DNA of 38,067 nt, taken from contig JAGBAS010000079.1 in the NCBI GenBank assembly GCA_017938885.1, forward strand, positions 1-38,067, in the 5' to 3' direction. How positions within the stretch are numbered: the stretch's first letter is position 1; each line of letters starts with the position of its first letter. Positions 24,018-31,183 of the stretch are shown here, in pieces. This DNA is from Clostridia bacterium (GTDB lineage: Bacteria > Bacillota > Clostridia > Oscillospirales > CAG-272). A model generated the notes under the pieces. The model saw only the letters and a list, made by a program, of their open reading frames with translations. It searched no databases and had not been told where the DNA came from. Position numbers and translations under genes: made by a program.

Positions 24018-25937
24018 TTACTCCGTGGCCGGTGCTTCCGCCACACCGTCCACCTGAGCATTCGCCGCGACCTCCTCAGCCGTCAGCGCGCGGTCGTAGA
24101 AGCGGACGGCACGGTAGGTGGTGTCGAACATCTTGTTCTGGGCGTTGTGTCCGATGAAGAGATCCGACGCACCCAGGGAGCCGTTGATGGTGGGGGTCTC
24201 GCCCACCTGCTCGCCGTTGACGTACAGGCGGACCACGTCGTTCTGGGCGTAGGTGATGGTGATCAGACTGTTCTGCAACAGGTTCAGGCAGTCCTTGACC
24301 TTGATGCGGACACTCGCGTTGATCTGGAACTTCAGCTCCAGCTCGTCTACGGAATTGCGGCGGAACAGGGCGATCTCGTCACCCGAGCCGTTGATGAAGG
24401 TGTTGAACTCGTTGCCCACCGACACGAAATCACCCAGCAGGATCTCAATGGTGAAGGCCTGACCGTTGACCGTGTCCACGATGGCAGCGGGGAAGTTGTG
24501 CTTGACGCCCTTGGCTCGCAGGCCTGTGTCGGAGAAGTAGTTGTCGGCGTTCTTGGTGATGGCCATATCGTGACCGCCCACCAGATCCTCCCATACGGCG
24601 GCGTCCTTGTTGTGTCCGTCGCGGTCGTTTTGGGTACCGCTGTAGTAGGCCACCAGGCCCTCGCTCACGTAATCATGCTCCACGGGCTCGATCACCTCGG
24701 GCTCGGTCTCAGGCTCGGTTTCGGGCTCGGGACGCTCGGGGACGATATAGGGGAACTCGACCTTCATGTAGTCCAACACCCTGTCCCAAGCGGCGACCTG
24801 GGTGCTTCTGGCGGGGTACTTCTTGTACAGGCAGGACACGATATCGTACTCGCTGGAGGTGAGGAAGGTCTCGCCGTACAGCCACTGGCGGACGTCGTCG
24901 ATCTGGTAGATACCGTTGGCGTTGTTCCACACCCAGATGGGGGTGGGCCACAGGTGGACGTCGGCGTCGATGGCGTCGTACACGTCCTTGTTGACACCGG
25001 CCTGGCCGTGATGGGCCATCTGGACCATGTCGCTCTTCAGCTGATCTCCGTAGGTGGCCAGCAGACGGCGGCCGCCGTTGGAGCCCAGGTCGTTCAGGAA
25101 CAGGACGGTCTGCTCGCCGATATGGAAGCGAAGCACCAGAGAGGTATCGTTGACGTTGGAGGTGCCGTCGGCGGGATCCCAGGTCTGGAGGACGTCGATC
25201 TTGACGCCGTCGATCTCAAAGGAAAGACCCTTGGCTACGGCCTCGCTGTTGATGACGGCACCGTTGATATCGTCGTAGTAGGTGGAGCCGTCCTTGACCG
25301 CAGCCCCGATGACCTCGCCGTACTTGTTGAGATTCTCCTTGATCTGCGAGGCCGCCATATCGCCGTTCTGACCGGCATATTCCGCGCTGCCGAACTCGGG
25401 GAAATCAAAGTAGATGTTGTTGATCTTATAATTGGACTCGGCAGAGTAGTCTCTGAGCATCTTGGACAGCTCATAGATGTGATCCTTGTGGGCGTGGGAG
25501 AGGAACCAGGCCTCCACCTCAAAATACTCACCCTCGTCCACGCCCATAATGGCGCGCAGAGCGGCGGGCATATAGGGATCCCGCTCCAGTCCCTCGCCGT
25601 CGATACCGCCGTCAATGACGATCAGCTTGCCGTTTGCGGTCTTGATGACGTAGGACTGCATCAGACTGTTCTTTTCGGGAGCCAGCTGGTACAGCACCAC
25701 GGGGGAGGGTTCGGGCGCCTCGGTGGTGTTTTCGGTAGAATCCTCGGCAGGAGTTTCGGTAGCAGGCTCGGTCACATCGGCGTCGGGCTCAGTGGGAGCC
25801 TCGGTGGGCATGTTAGAGGGGGTGTTGGTTCCGTCCTCGGAGGGTGCGGTGGTGTCGGTAGCGGGATCATCCTGAACGCAGGCGAACAGGATCACGCAGG
25901 ACAGCACCAGCAGAAGAGCGATCAAAAGCTTTTTCAT
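24018..25937 (-). CDS. Lipoprotein with metallo-beta-lactamase fold and C-terminal LamG-like domain
   Basis: A 639-residue lipoprotein with lipobox LFAC (Cys20) and a long Thr/Glu/Pro-rich linker (residues ~22-80). The catalytic half (~85-330) is a metallo-beta-lactamase fold of the ComEC type: VIDGGIDGEG, the metal motif SHAHKDHI with His148, His150, Asp152 and His153, and MAHHGQAG with His309-His310. A Pro/Glu linker at ~400-415 leads to a LamG/concanavalin-like domain (~425-622; GLVAYYSGTQNDRDGHNKD, DVVRLYVNGEQVGE, YRAVRFYDRALTAEEVAAN). The combination suggests a surface hydrolase tethered to a glycan. The start is ATG at 25935-25937 behind AAAGGACTTGACG; a longer in-frame start lacks support. 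It may be co-transcribed with the phospholipase-like gene upstream. Confidence 0.83.
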   Translation of the reverse strand: MKKLLIALLLVLSCVILFACVQDDPATDTTAPSEDGTNTPSNMPTEAPTEPDADVTEPATETPAEDSTENTTEAPEPSPVVLYQLAPEKNSLMQSYVIKTANGKLIVIDGGIDGEGLERDPYMPAALRAIMGVDEGEYFEVEAWFLSHAHKDHIYELSKMLRDYSAESNYKINNIYFDFPEFGSAEYAGQNGDMAASQIKENLNKYGEVIGAAVKDGSTYYDDINGAVINSEAVAKGLSFEIDGVKIDVLQTWDPADGTSNVNDTSLVLRFHIGEQTVLFLNDLGSNGGRRLLATYGDQLKSDMVQMAHHGQAGVNKDVYDAIDADVHLWPTPIWVWNNANGIYQIDDVRQWLYGETFLTSSEYDIVSCLYKKYPARSTQVAAWDRVLDYMKVEFPYIVPERPEPETEPETEPEVIEPVEHDYVSEGLVAYYSGTQNDRDGHNKDAAVWEDLVGGHDMAITKNADNYFSDTGLRAKGVKHNFPAAIVDTVNGQAFTIEILLGDFVSVGNEFNTFINGSGDEIALFRRNSVDELELKFQINASVRIKVKDCLNLLQNSLITITYAQNDVVRLYVNGEQVGETPTINGSLGASDLFIGHNAQNKMFDTTYRAVRFYDRALTAEEVAANAQVDGVAEAPATE

Positions 25938-25996
25938 AATCGTCAAGTCCTTTTCGTTTTTTGTCCACCCCATGGGAGGGGTGGCGGATTGTTTTA

Positions 25997-26005
25997 ATTG
26001 TACCA
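25997..26005 (-). promoter_or_regulatory. Possible extended -10 promoter of the MBL/LamG lipoprotein
   Basis: On the minus strand TGGTACAAT fits an extended -10 (TGn-TACAAT), 60 bases before the ATG and just after the stop of the preceding gene. No good -35 box is seen. A hairpin (25965-25971 with 25978-25984) lies in the resulting leader. Confidence 0.4.
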
Positions 26006-26015
26006 TGAAACCGAC

Positions 26016-26774
26016 CTAAATCTGTGAATAGGATGTTAATTTTGAACAAAAGTCACCGAAAAGATCCCCGAAAACTCCCAGTACCTCGTCGGCGACCCGC
26101 TGAAGAAACGCCTCGGCCTCATCCTCGCTGATGTAGACCGCCCGCTCCTCCACCGCGGCAACTCCCTTGCGGTAGAAGGCCTCGATCTCACTCCTCCTGA
26201 CCTCAAAGGCATCGGCGGGGAAGAAGGGAAGGAACCCGTTATCGAATCGCGGCGCGTTCAGAAACAACCCATAAGCGGGCAGATCGGGATGGCGGCGCAG
26301 GTACAGGAAATCCATATCGTACCAATCCTTTTTCAGAAAGGCATAGAACCGCGCCACCCCCTCGGGGGTCTCCGCCCCGTCCACCAGGCGCAGGTGGGCG
26401 AAGCGCACCTTGGCGGGGTAGATGAAGTCCCGCACCCAGCCGTTGTCGGTGACCAGATGGCAGAGATACCCCAGATAGAAGGCCGCCGCTACCTCGTCCC
26501 CCCGATCCAAGACGGGGATCAGCCACTCCCGCGCGAAGAGGTGGGGATCGCACCGCTCAGGGTTCTGCCCCGCAGGGACATCCTCAAAGCGGCGCATGAA
26601 GTGGGAGGTGTTCTTGTCGGGGCTGTACCCGCCCTCGGGAGTGGGCACTCCGCTGTCGGGGGCAATGTTCCCCATGACGAAGGCCTCGGCCGGTGCCCTC
26701 TCGGGACACTCCCCTAAAGCCCCCCTGTCCAGCATAGTCTGGGCCACGCGGAAATGGATCATCCAAGAAGCCAT
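26016..26774 (-). CDS. Zinc-dependent phospholipase C-like protein
   Basis: A 252-residue protein whose spaced His/Asp residues fit the zinc-dependent phospholipase C / S1-P1 nuclease superfamily: His7 in SWMIHFRVA, Asp40 in GNIAPDSG, His58 in NTSHF, and His106 with Asp110 in YLGYLCHLVTDNGW. Such homologues are common in Clostridia; many are uncharacterised and not proven lipases. No signal peptide is visible, so it is probably cytoplasmic, unlike the secreted toxins of the family. ATG at 26772-26774 follows AAAGGACG on the minus strand. The downstream lipoprotein starts 78 bases after its TAG stop. The function could be a phosphodiesterase on lipid or nucleotide substrates; the sequence does not decide. 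Confidence 0.72.
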   Translation of the reverse strand: MASWMIHFRVAQTMLDRGALGECPERAPAEAFVMGNIAPDSGVPTPEGGYSPDKNTSHFMRRFEDVPAGQNPERCDPHLFAREWLIPVLDRGDEVAAAFYLGYLCHLVTDNGWVRDFIYPAKVRFAHLRLVDGAETPEGVARFYAFLKKDWYDMDFLYLRRHPDLPAYGLFLNAPRFDNGFLPFFPADAFEVRRSEIEAFYRKGVAAVEERAVYISEDEAEAFLQRVADEVLGVFGDLFGDFCSKLTSYSQI

Positions 26775-26813
26775 GTAAACGTCCTTTCTATTATTATTTC
26801 ATGAGAATGTGAA

Positions 26814-26907
26814 GGGCGCACACGCAGGTGCGCCCCTACCGAAGGTGATCTGAGTCGGGGGACTCAAGTCGGGTGACACGGGTAGGGGCGCACCTATGTG
26901 TGCGCCC
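26814..26907. repeat. Long inverted repeat with hairpin arms (REP/BIME-like)
   Basis: Arms 26814-26840 and 26881-26907 are reverse complements at 25 of 27 positions. Each arm is itself a hairpin: gggcgcac pairs with gtgcgccc at 26814-26821/26828-26835 and again in the right arm. The 40-base centre holds another small hairpin (gagtc/gactc at 26852-26864). It occupies the gap between pdp and the phospholipase-like gene and may end the pdp transcript. Confidence 0.75.
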
Positions 26908-26918
26908 GTTGGTCGGAG

Positions 26919-28220
26919 TCATTCCACCACTCCGACAATCAAGGGCCGAGCCGCGGGCTTATCTTTGCCGATGACCGTGGAGGCCAACAGCTTGGCTTCG
27001 GCTCCGTCCAAAAGCTCCTCGCGGGAGGCGTACAGGGTGGCCATGGGCTGACCCGCCTTGACGGCATCCCCCGTCTTGGCGTGGAGCAGGATTCCCGCCG
27101 CGGGATCGATCACATCCTCCTTGCGGTTGCGTCCCGCCCCCAAAAGCAGGGCGGCGGTACCGTAGCCCTCGCAGTCCACCGAGACGATGTAGCCATCGGC
27201 GGGGGCTGGGACCTCACGGGAATAAGGCGCTCTCGGGAATTTCTCGGGATGGTAGATCCATTCGGGATCGCCCCCCTGGGCCTTCACCATGGCGGCGAAG
27301 GTATCCAGCGCCGACCCGTCGGCCATGACGCGGCGGACATTGGCCTCGCACTCCTCCACCGTACCCCGATCCGAGATCACCAGCATATGGGTAGCCAGCG
27401 CCACACACAGCTCGGTGAAGTCAGCGGGACCTCGGCCGTTCAGGGTCTCAATGGCCTCGATCACCTCCAGAGAATTCCCGATGGCGTTACCTAGAGGCCG
27501 GTCCATATCGGTGATGAGGGCGCGGACCCGCTTGCCCGCCCGCCGGCCGATGTCCACCATAGCCTCGGCCAGAGCGCGGCTGTCGGCCTCGGATTTCATG
27601 AAGGCACCGCTGCCCGTCTTGACGTCCAAAAGGATGCAGTCGTCGTCCGCCGCCAGCTTCTTGCCCATGATACTGGATGCGATCAGCGGCAGGGAATCCA
27701 CCGTGGCGGTGACGTCGCGGAGGGCGTAGAGCAGCTTGTCCGCAGGGGCCAGATCGGCACTCTGCCCCACGATGGCGATGCCCACCTTATTGACGATGGT
27801 CTCGAACTCGGCGGTGGTGAGATCGGTACGGAAGCCTGTGATCGCCTCCAGCTTGTCCACTGTGCCGCCGGTATGCCCCAGACCTCGGCCGCTCATCTTG
27901 GCCACCTTGACCCCCAGCGCGGCTACGATGGGCGCCACCGCCAGACTGGTCTTGTCCCCTACGCCGCCGGTGGAGTGCTTGTCCACCCGCAGTCCGTGAA
28001 TGCCCTCGAAATGCAGAGTGTCCCCCGAATCCCGGATAGCCATGGTGAGGGAAGCGGTCTCAGCGGGGGTCATGCCTCGGAAATAAATGGCCATGCAGAG
28101 AGCGGCGGCCTGGTAGTCGGGGATCTCACCCGCTACGTAGCCCGCGATGAATGCGCGGATCTCGGTATCGCTCAATTCATGTCCGTCGCGCTTTTTCTTG
28201 ATGATCTCGTATGGACGCAT
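26919..28220 (-). CDS. pdp: Pyrimidine-nucleoside (thymidine) phosphorylase
   Basis: A 433-residue enzyme that phosphorolyses uridine, thymidine or deoxyuridine to the base and (deoxy)ribose-1-phosphate in the cytoplasm. The family signature [16 protein letters not shown] is at residues 110-125; phosphate-binding [12 protein letters not shown] at 81-92; [19 protein letters not shown] and [12 protein letters not shown] follow. The C-terminal third is the alpha/beta domain ([17 protein letters not shown]). Start ATG 28218-28220 sits 11 bases behind GAGGAG; a GTG four codons upstream overlaps the ribosome binding site and is less likely. cdd ends 21 bases upstream, so cytidine is first deaminated to uridine and then split: a pyrimidine salvage operon. 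In Clostridia the usual name is pdp; deoA is the synonym. Confidence 0.95.
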   Translation of the reverse strand: MRPYEIIKKKRDGHELSDTEIRAFIAGYVAGEIPDYQAAALCMAIYFRGMTPAETASLTMAIRDSGDTLHFEGIHGLRVDKHSTGGVGDKTSLAVAPIVAALGVKVAKMSGRGLGHTGGTVDKLEAITGFRTDLTTAEFETIVNKVGIAIVGQSADLAPADKLLYALRDVTATVDSLPLIASSIMGKKLAADDDCILLDVKTGSGAFMKSEADSRALAEAMVDIGRRAGKRVRALITDMDRPLGNAIGNSLEVIEAIETLNGRGPADFTELCVALATHMLVISDRGTVEECEANVRRVMADGSALDTFAAMVKAQGGDPEWIYHPEKFPRAPYSREVPAPADGYIVSVDCEGYGTAALLLGAGRNRKEDVIDPAAGILLHAKTGDAVKAGQPMATLYASREELLDGAEAKLLASTVIGKDKPAARPLIVGVVE

Positions 28221-28241
28221 ACTTGCGGTCACTCCTCTCTT

Positions 28242-28658
28242 TTACAGATCAGCGGGGGTGAAGGAAAAGGGAAGAAGCTCCCCCAAGGTGTATACCTTGA
28301 ATGCCTGCGGCGTGCCCAGGATCACAGGCAGATCGGGGGCACAGAACTCCGCGAGCACCTGCCGACACACCCCGCAAGGCGCGCAAAAGGGCGAGACCTC
28401 GCCCCGTCTGCCGCCCACCACGGCAATGGCGGAAAAATCCCGCACTCCCTCGCTGACCGCCTTGAAGACGGCGGTGCGCTCGGCGCAGTTGGTTGCAGAC
28501 AGGCCTGCGTTTTCCACGTTGCATCCCGTGAAGATCCGCCCGTCCGAGGTCAAAAGAGCCGCGCCCACGCAAAAGCCCGAATAGGGGGAGTAGGAAAACT
28601 CCCGCGCGCGGGCGGCGGCTTCCATGAGGGAGCTGTAAGAATTGGTTTTGTCGGTCAT
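28242..28658 (-). CDS. cdd: Cytidine deaminase
   Basis: A 138-residue zinc enzyme that converts (deoxy)cytidine to (deoxy)uridine. The motif TNCAERTA carries zinc ligand Cys58 and the proton shuttle Glu60; PCGVCRQ carries ligands Cys95 and Cys98; substrate-binding GCNVENA is at 45-51 and YSPYSGFCVGAAL at 23-35. This three-cysteine site and the length are those of tetrameric bacterial Cdd. I chose ATG 28656-28658 (MTDKTNSYSS), behind CGGAGAAC, over an upstream in-frame ATG with no ribosome binding site. It precedes pdp by 21 bases in the same operon and follows the DUF4830 gene by 59 bases. Confidence 0.95.
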   Translation of the reverse strand: MTDKTNSYSSLMEAAARAREFSYSPYSGFCVGAALLTSDGRIFTGCNVENAGLSATNCAERTAVFKAVSEGVRDFSAIAVVGGRRGEVSPFCAPCGVCRQVLAEFCAPDLPVILGTPQAFKVYTLGELLPFSFTPADL

Positions 28659-28717
28659 GGCTGTTCTCCGTTCCTTGAAATTAACGAAAAGTAGAAAAGT
28701 AAACAAAAAATGGAAAT

Positions 28718-29248
28718 TTACTCCTCGGAGGGCTTCTCGAACCCATGGATGAACCCGCTGACGTCGGCCGAGCAGATATCCCCGCCGATGACGCGATTCC
28801 GATATACCAGCACGTTGGCGTATACTATCCCCTCGTAGCCCTCATAGTCGGTCACCGTAAAGGTGTGGCGTGTTACCGTCTTCTTCTTGTACTTGGACAG
28901 ATCCAGCCCCTGGGATTTTTGCAGCTCGTTGTAGCCCGCAAAGACCTTGTCGAACTCGGCAGGGATGGTGACCTCACGGGTCTCCGCAGACCCCGCATCC
29001 ACCACCCAGCCGAACTGAGCGAGGAACTGCGCCGCGTCGTCAGCGGTCTTGACCTTATCGTAGCGTACCGATACCGTCACCCCCGATTCCGCCTCGGGCG
29101 CGTCTACCGCCACTCCGCCGTTCGGTTGGGGCGTATCGTTCCCCGCGTAGGCGGGGACAAAGGCGATGAGGGTGATGAGGGCGGCGAGGGCAACGCAGAG
29201 GATGCCGAAAAATTTGATACTGCTGGCTTTGAAGGAGTAAATGAACAT
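28718..29248 (-). CDS. DUF4830-type membrane-anchored protein
   Basis: A 176-residue protein with one N-terminal membrane helix (residues ~11-34, IKFFGILCVALAALITLIAF) and an extracytoplasmic domain. The domain pattern, REVTIPAEFDKVFAGYNELQ then LDLSKYKKKTVTRHTF, ANVLVYRNRVIGGDICS and the end SGFIHGFEK, matches the Clostridia family DUF4830 as I know it. Its function is unknown. ATG 29246-29248 is preceded by GGAGGTCACGGGT. It lies upstream of cdd and pdp on the same strand; whether they share a transcript is uncertain. The hairpin array at 29341-29496 lies just upstream of it. Confidence 0.82.
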   Translation of the reverse strand: MFIYSFKASSIKFFGILCVALAALITLIAFVPAYAGNDTPQPNGGVAVDAPEAESGVTVSVRYDKVKTADDAAQFLAQFGWVVDAGSAETREVTIPAEFDKVFAGYNELQKSQGLDLSKYKKKTVTRHTFTVTDYEGYEGIVYANVLVYRNRVIGGDICSADVSGFIHGFEKPSEE

Positions 29249-29340
29249 ACCCGTGACCTCCGTATGGATAATTGGTATATCCTATGCGGGGGGACAGGGA
29301 AGTATGATGGAAAAACCAACTTTGGGGTGGAGGGAGTCTC

Positions 29341-29496
29341 GCACCCGTAAGGGTGCATATCGAGCCGCAGGCATATCGAACCCCCAAAGGGGGTATATCG
29401 ACGGAAAACCTTTGGTCGATATGTCCCTTCGGGACTCGATATGTGCCTAAAGGCACTCGATATGTCCCCTCGGGACTCGATATGCGCCTACGGCGC
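29341..29496. repeat. Array of eight short hairpins joined by the heptamer ATATCGA / TCGATAT
   Basis: Eight small stem-loops with different but self-complementary stems are spaced by a conserved 7-base linker. Stems on the + strand: GCACCC/GGGTGC (29341), GCC/GGC (29364), ACCCCC/GGGGGT (29380), ACC/GGT (29408), GTCCC/GGGAC (29423), GTGCC/GGCAC (29443), GTCCC/GGGAC (29464), GCGCC/GGCGC (29484); loops are 3-4 bases. Linkers ATATCGA occur at 29357, 29373 and 29395, then the reverse complement TCGATAT at 29416, 29436, 29457 and 29477. The array lies between the DUF5722 and DUF4830 genes and would be in the 3' region of the former. Confidence 0.85.
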
Positions 29497-29514
29497 GAGA
29501 GGGGACGCTACCCG

Positions 29515-30990
29515 TCAATACCGCTCCCAGTGATACACGCCCTTCTCATCCTTTTGATCGATTGCCTTGAACACGTAGTACATGGGCTTGGGAGCCTCCA
29601 TGCCGTCGCCCTCTTTCTTTCTGCGCCACAGACCCAGATTCAAGCCAAATTCGCCCTTGTTGTCGTGGTGGGCGTGCAGAATGAAGGAATCGATCTCGGG
29701 GATCTCCATGACCTTGCGGTAGGCGCGGTCGTAGGCGCAGGCCTGGAGGATCTCGCTCTCGGGGGTCCAATGGGAGTTAAAGCCCTGCTCCGACAGGATG
29801 ATGCGGCGGCGCTCACCGTTCAGAAGGAACTCGGGACGGTAGATGAACCGCGCCAGCACCTCCAGGTTCTTGAAGGTGATGATGGGGGCTTCGTCGTCGG
29901 GGGTGGCCAGCCGGTCGTTCCAGAAGTCGGGGTAGTTCAGATCCTCGGGGTAGGGATGGAAGGCGATGTGCCACGGAATTTGGCCCTCCTCAGAGGCCAG
30001 CTCGTTGAGATACACCAGCATATCCCTCGTCTTGTAGTAGCGGAGAGACTCCCCGTTCATGGCCATGGTCCAGAAGTGATCCAGGGACACGTACACCCGC
30101 ATATGGGCGTAGATGGTGGCGGCGGTCTGCCAGGTCACCCGCAGAGCGGTGGCATACTCCCGGACGTAGGTCTCCATGTCCATCTCGCCCGAGTTGCACC
30201 AGATGTACCCCGCGTCTACCTCGTTGCCCACGATCATACCCACCACGCGGCCGTGCGCCATATCCTCACGGGTGTAGCGGGCGGTCAGAAAGGCAATGAA
30301 GGCGCGGTAGTAGGCAAGGCCCTCCTCGGTCACCAGATTGAAGGCCGAGATCAGACCCGTGCCGTCATCGGCCTTGCCTGTGTAGGCAGGATGCTTGATG
30401 ACCTCCCAGAAGGCGGGATCAATGGCGCACCGCCAATGGGGGGAATTGAGCAGAATGAAGGTAATGACGCAGCCGATCTCGGAAAGGCCCACGAAGGTCT
30501 CGTCCATCTTCTCCACGTGGGACTTGCGGAAGTAGAACACCCGCCCGTCGTGCTCGAACTCGATGGTGTCCCCCTCTACGTAGGCGGGCATGAGGAAATC
30601 ACCCTCGTTGACGTTGATGGCGGAATGGCGTACACCCAGCTCGCGGGCGTCGGCGTAATCCACCACCTGTAAGCCCTTCTTGGTGTCCACTACGGGGTAA
30701 GGGAAGCTCCGCTCTGAAGCGGTAATGGCCTCCACGTACTGCTTGCCCTCCAGCAGCTCGTCTCCTGCCTGCACCCCGTAGGACAGGCATACGCCGTCAC
30801 GGCTACAGGCGAAGCGGGAGACCGTGAGGGTGTCGCCCTCTGCTTCGGGCACCAGAACGGTGAGGGGCTCTACCTCATCGGCCAGGATGGGGGAGAAGGG
30901 GATCACGCGGAGCTCGGTTTCGGCGGGGATGGGCGCGTCCAGCGTGATGCGGATGGCGTCGGCGGTGGCGGTTATGCGATTTACGGTCAT
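29515..30990 (-). CDS. DUF5722 glycoside-hydrolase-like TIM-barrel protein
   Basis: A 491-residue protein with an N-terminal beta-sandwich (~1-95) and a clan GH-A-like (beta/alpha)8 barrel. The phrase LGVRHSAINVNEGDFLMP and the rest fit DUF5722 as I know it. Two glutamates sit where GH-A enzymes carry theirs: Glu257 in VGNEVDAGY (acid/base, preceded by Asn) and Glu401 in ILSEQGFN (nucleophile). DSFILHAHHDNKGEFGLNLG closes the barrel. There is no signal peptide, so it should act in the cytoplasm on an imported oligosaccharide. Its start follows AAAGGACGGACACGACC and a strong minus-strand promoter. It is divergent from the CotH-like lipoprotein gene. Substrate unknown. Confidence 0.83.
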   Translation of the reverse strand: MTVNRITATADAIRITLDAPIPAETELRVIPFSPILADEVEPLTVLVPEAEGDTLTVSRFACSRDGVCLSYGVQAGDELLEGKQYVEAITASERSFPYPVVDTKKGLQVVDYADARELGVRHSAINVNEGDFLMPAYVEGDTIEFEHDGRVFYFRKSHVEKMDETFVGLSEIGCVITFILLNSPHWRCAIDPAFWEVIKHPAYTGKADDGTGLISAFNLVTEEGLAYYRAFIAFLTARYTREDMAHGRVVGMIVGNEVDAGYIWCNSGEMDMETYVREYATALRVTWQTAATIYAHMRVYVSLDHFWTMAMNGESLRYYKTRDMLVYLNELASEEGQIPWHIAFHPYPEDLNYPDFWNDRLATPDDEAPIITFKNLEVLARFIYRPEFLLNGERRRIILSEQGFNSHWTPESEILQACAYDRAYRKVMEIPEIDSFILHAHHDNKGEFGLNLGLWRRKKEGDGMEAPKPMYYVFKAIDQKDEKGVYHWERY

Positions 30991-31038
30991 GGTCGTGTCC
31001 GTCCTTTACTCGGAGTATCGGCAGAATATGCCACCTTC

Positions 31039-31067
31039 ATTATAAGGTATTTTTCCAAAAAAGTCAA
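31039..31067 (-). promoter_or_regulatory. Sigma-A promoter of the DUF5722 gene
   Basis: On the minus strand TTGACT (31067-31062) and TATAAT (31044-31039) are separated by 17 bases, about 50 bases before the start codon. Confidence 0.88.
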
Positions 31068-31138
31068 TTAAAATGCCACATGTTTTATCAAGTTTTCTAA
31101 ATGTTTTCAATTCCGTCACCAAAAAGACCGTCTTGATG

Positions 31139-31147
31139 TGGTATAAT
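31139..31147 (+). promoter_or_regulatory. Extended -10 promoter of the CotH-like gene
   Basis: TGGTATAAT at 31139-31147 has a consensus -10 with the TGn extension, and no clear -35 box. It points toward the gene at 31184 and lies about 75 bases from the divergent DUF5722 promoter, so one regulator could serve both. Confidence 0.6.
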
Positions 31148-31183
31148 AAACTGAAAATCTATGTGGAAAGGTAAGACTCCACC

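Noticed and set aside
29341..29496. CRISPR array
   Set aside because: The constant unit is only 7 bases, the variable parts are self-complementary hairpins rather than spacers, and no cas genes are near.
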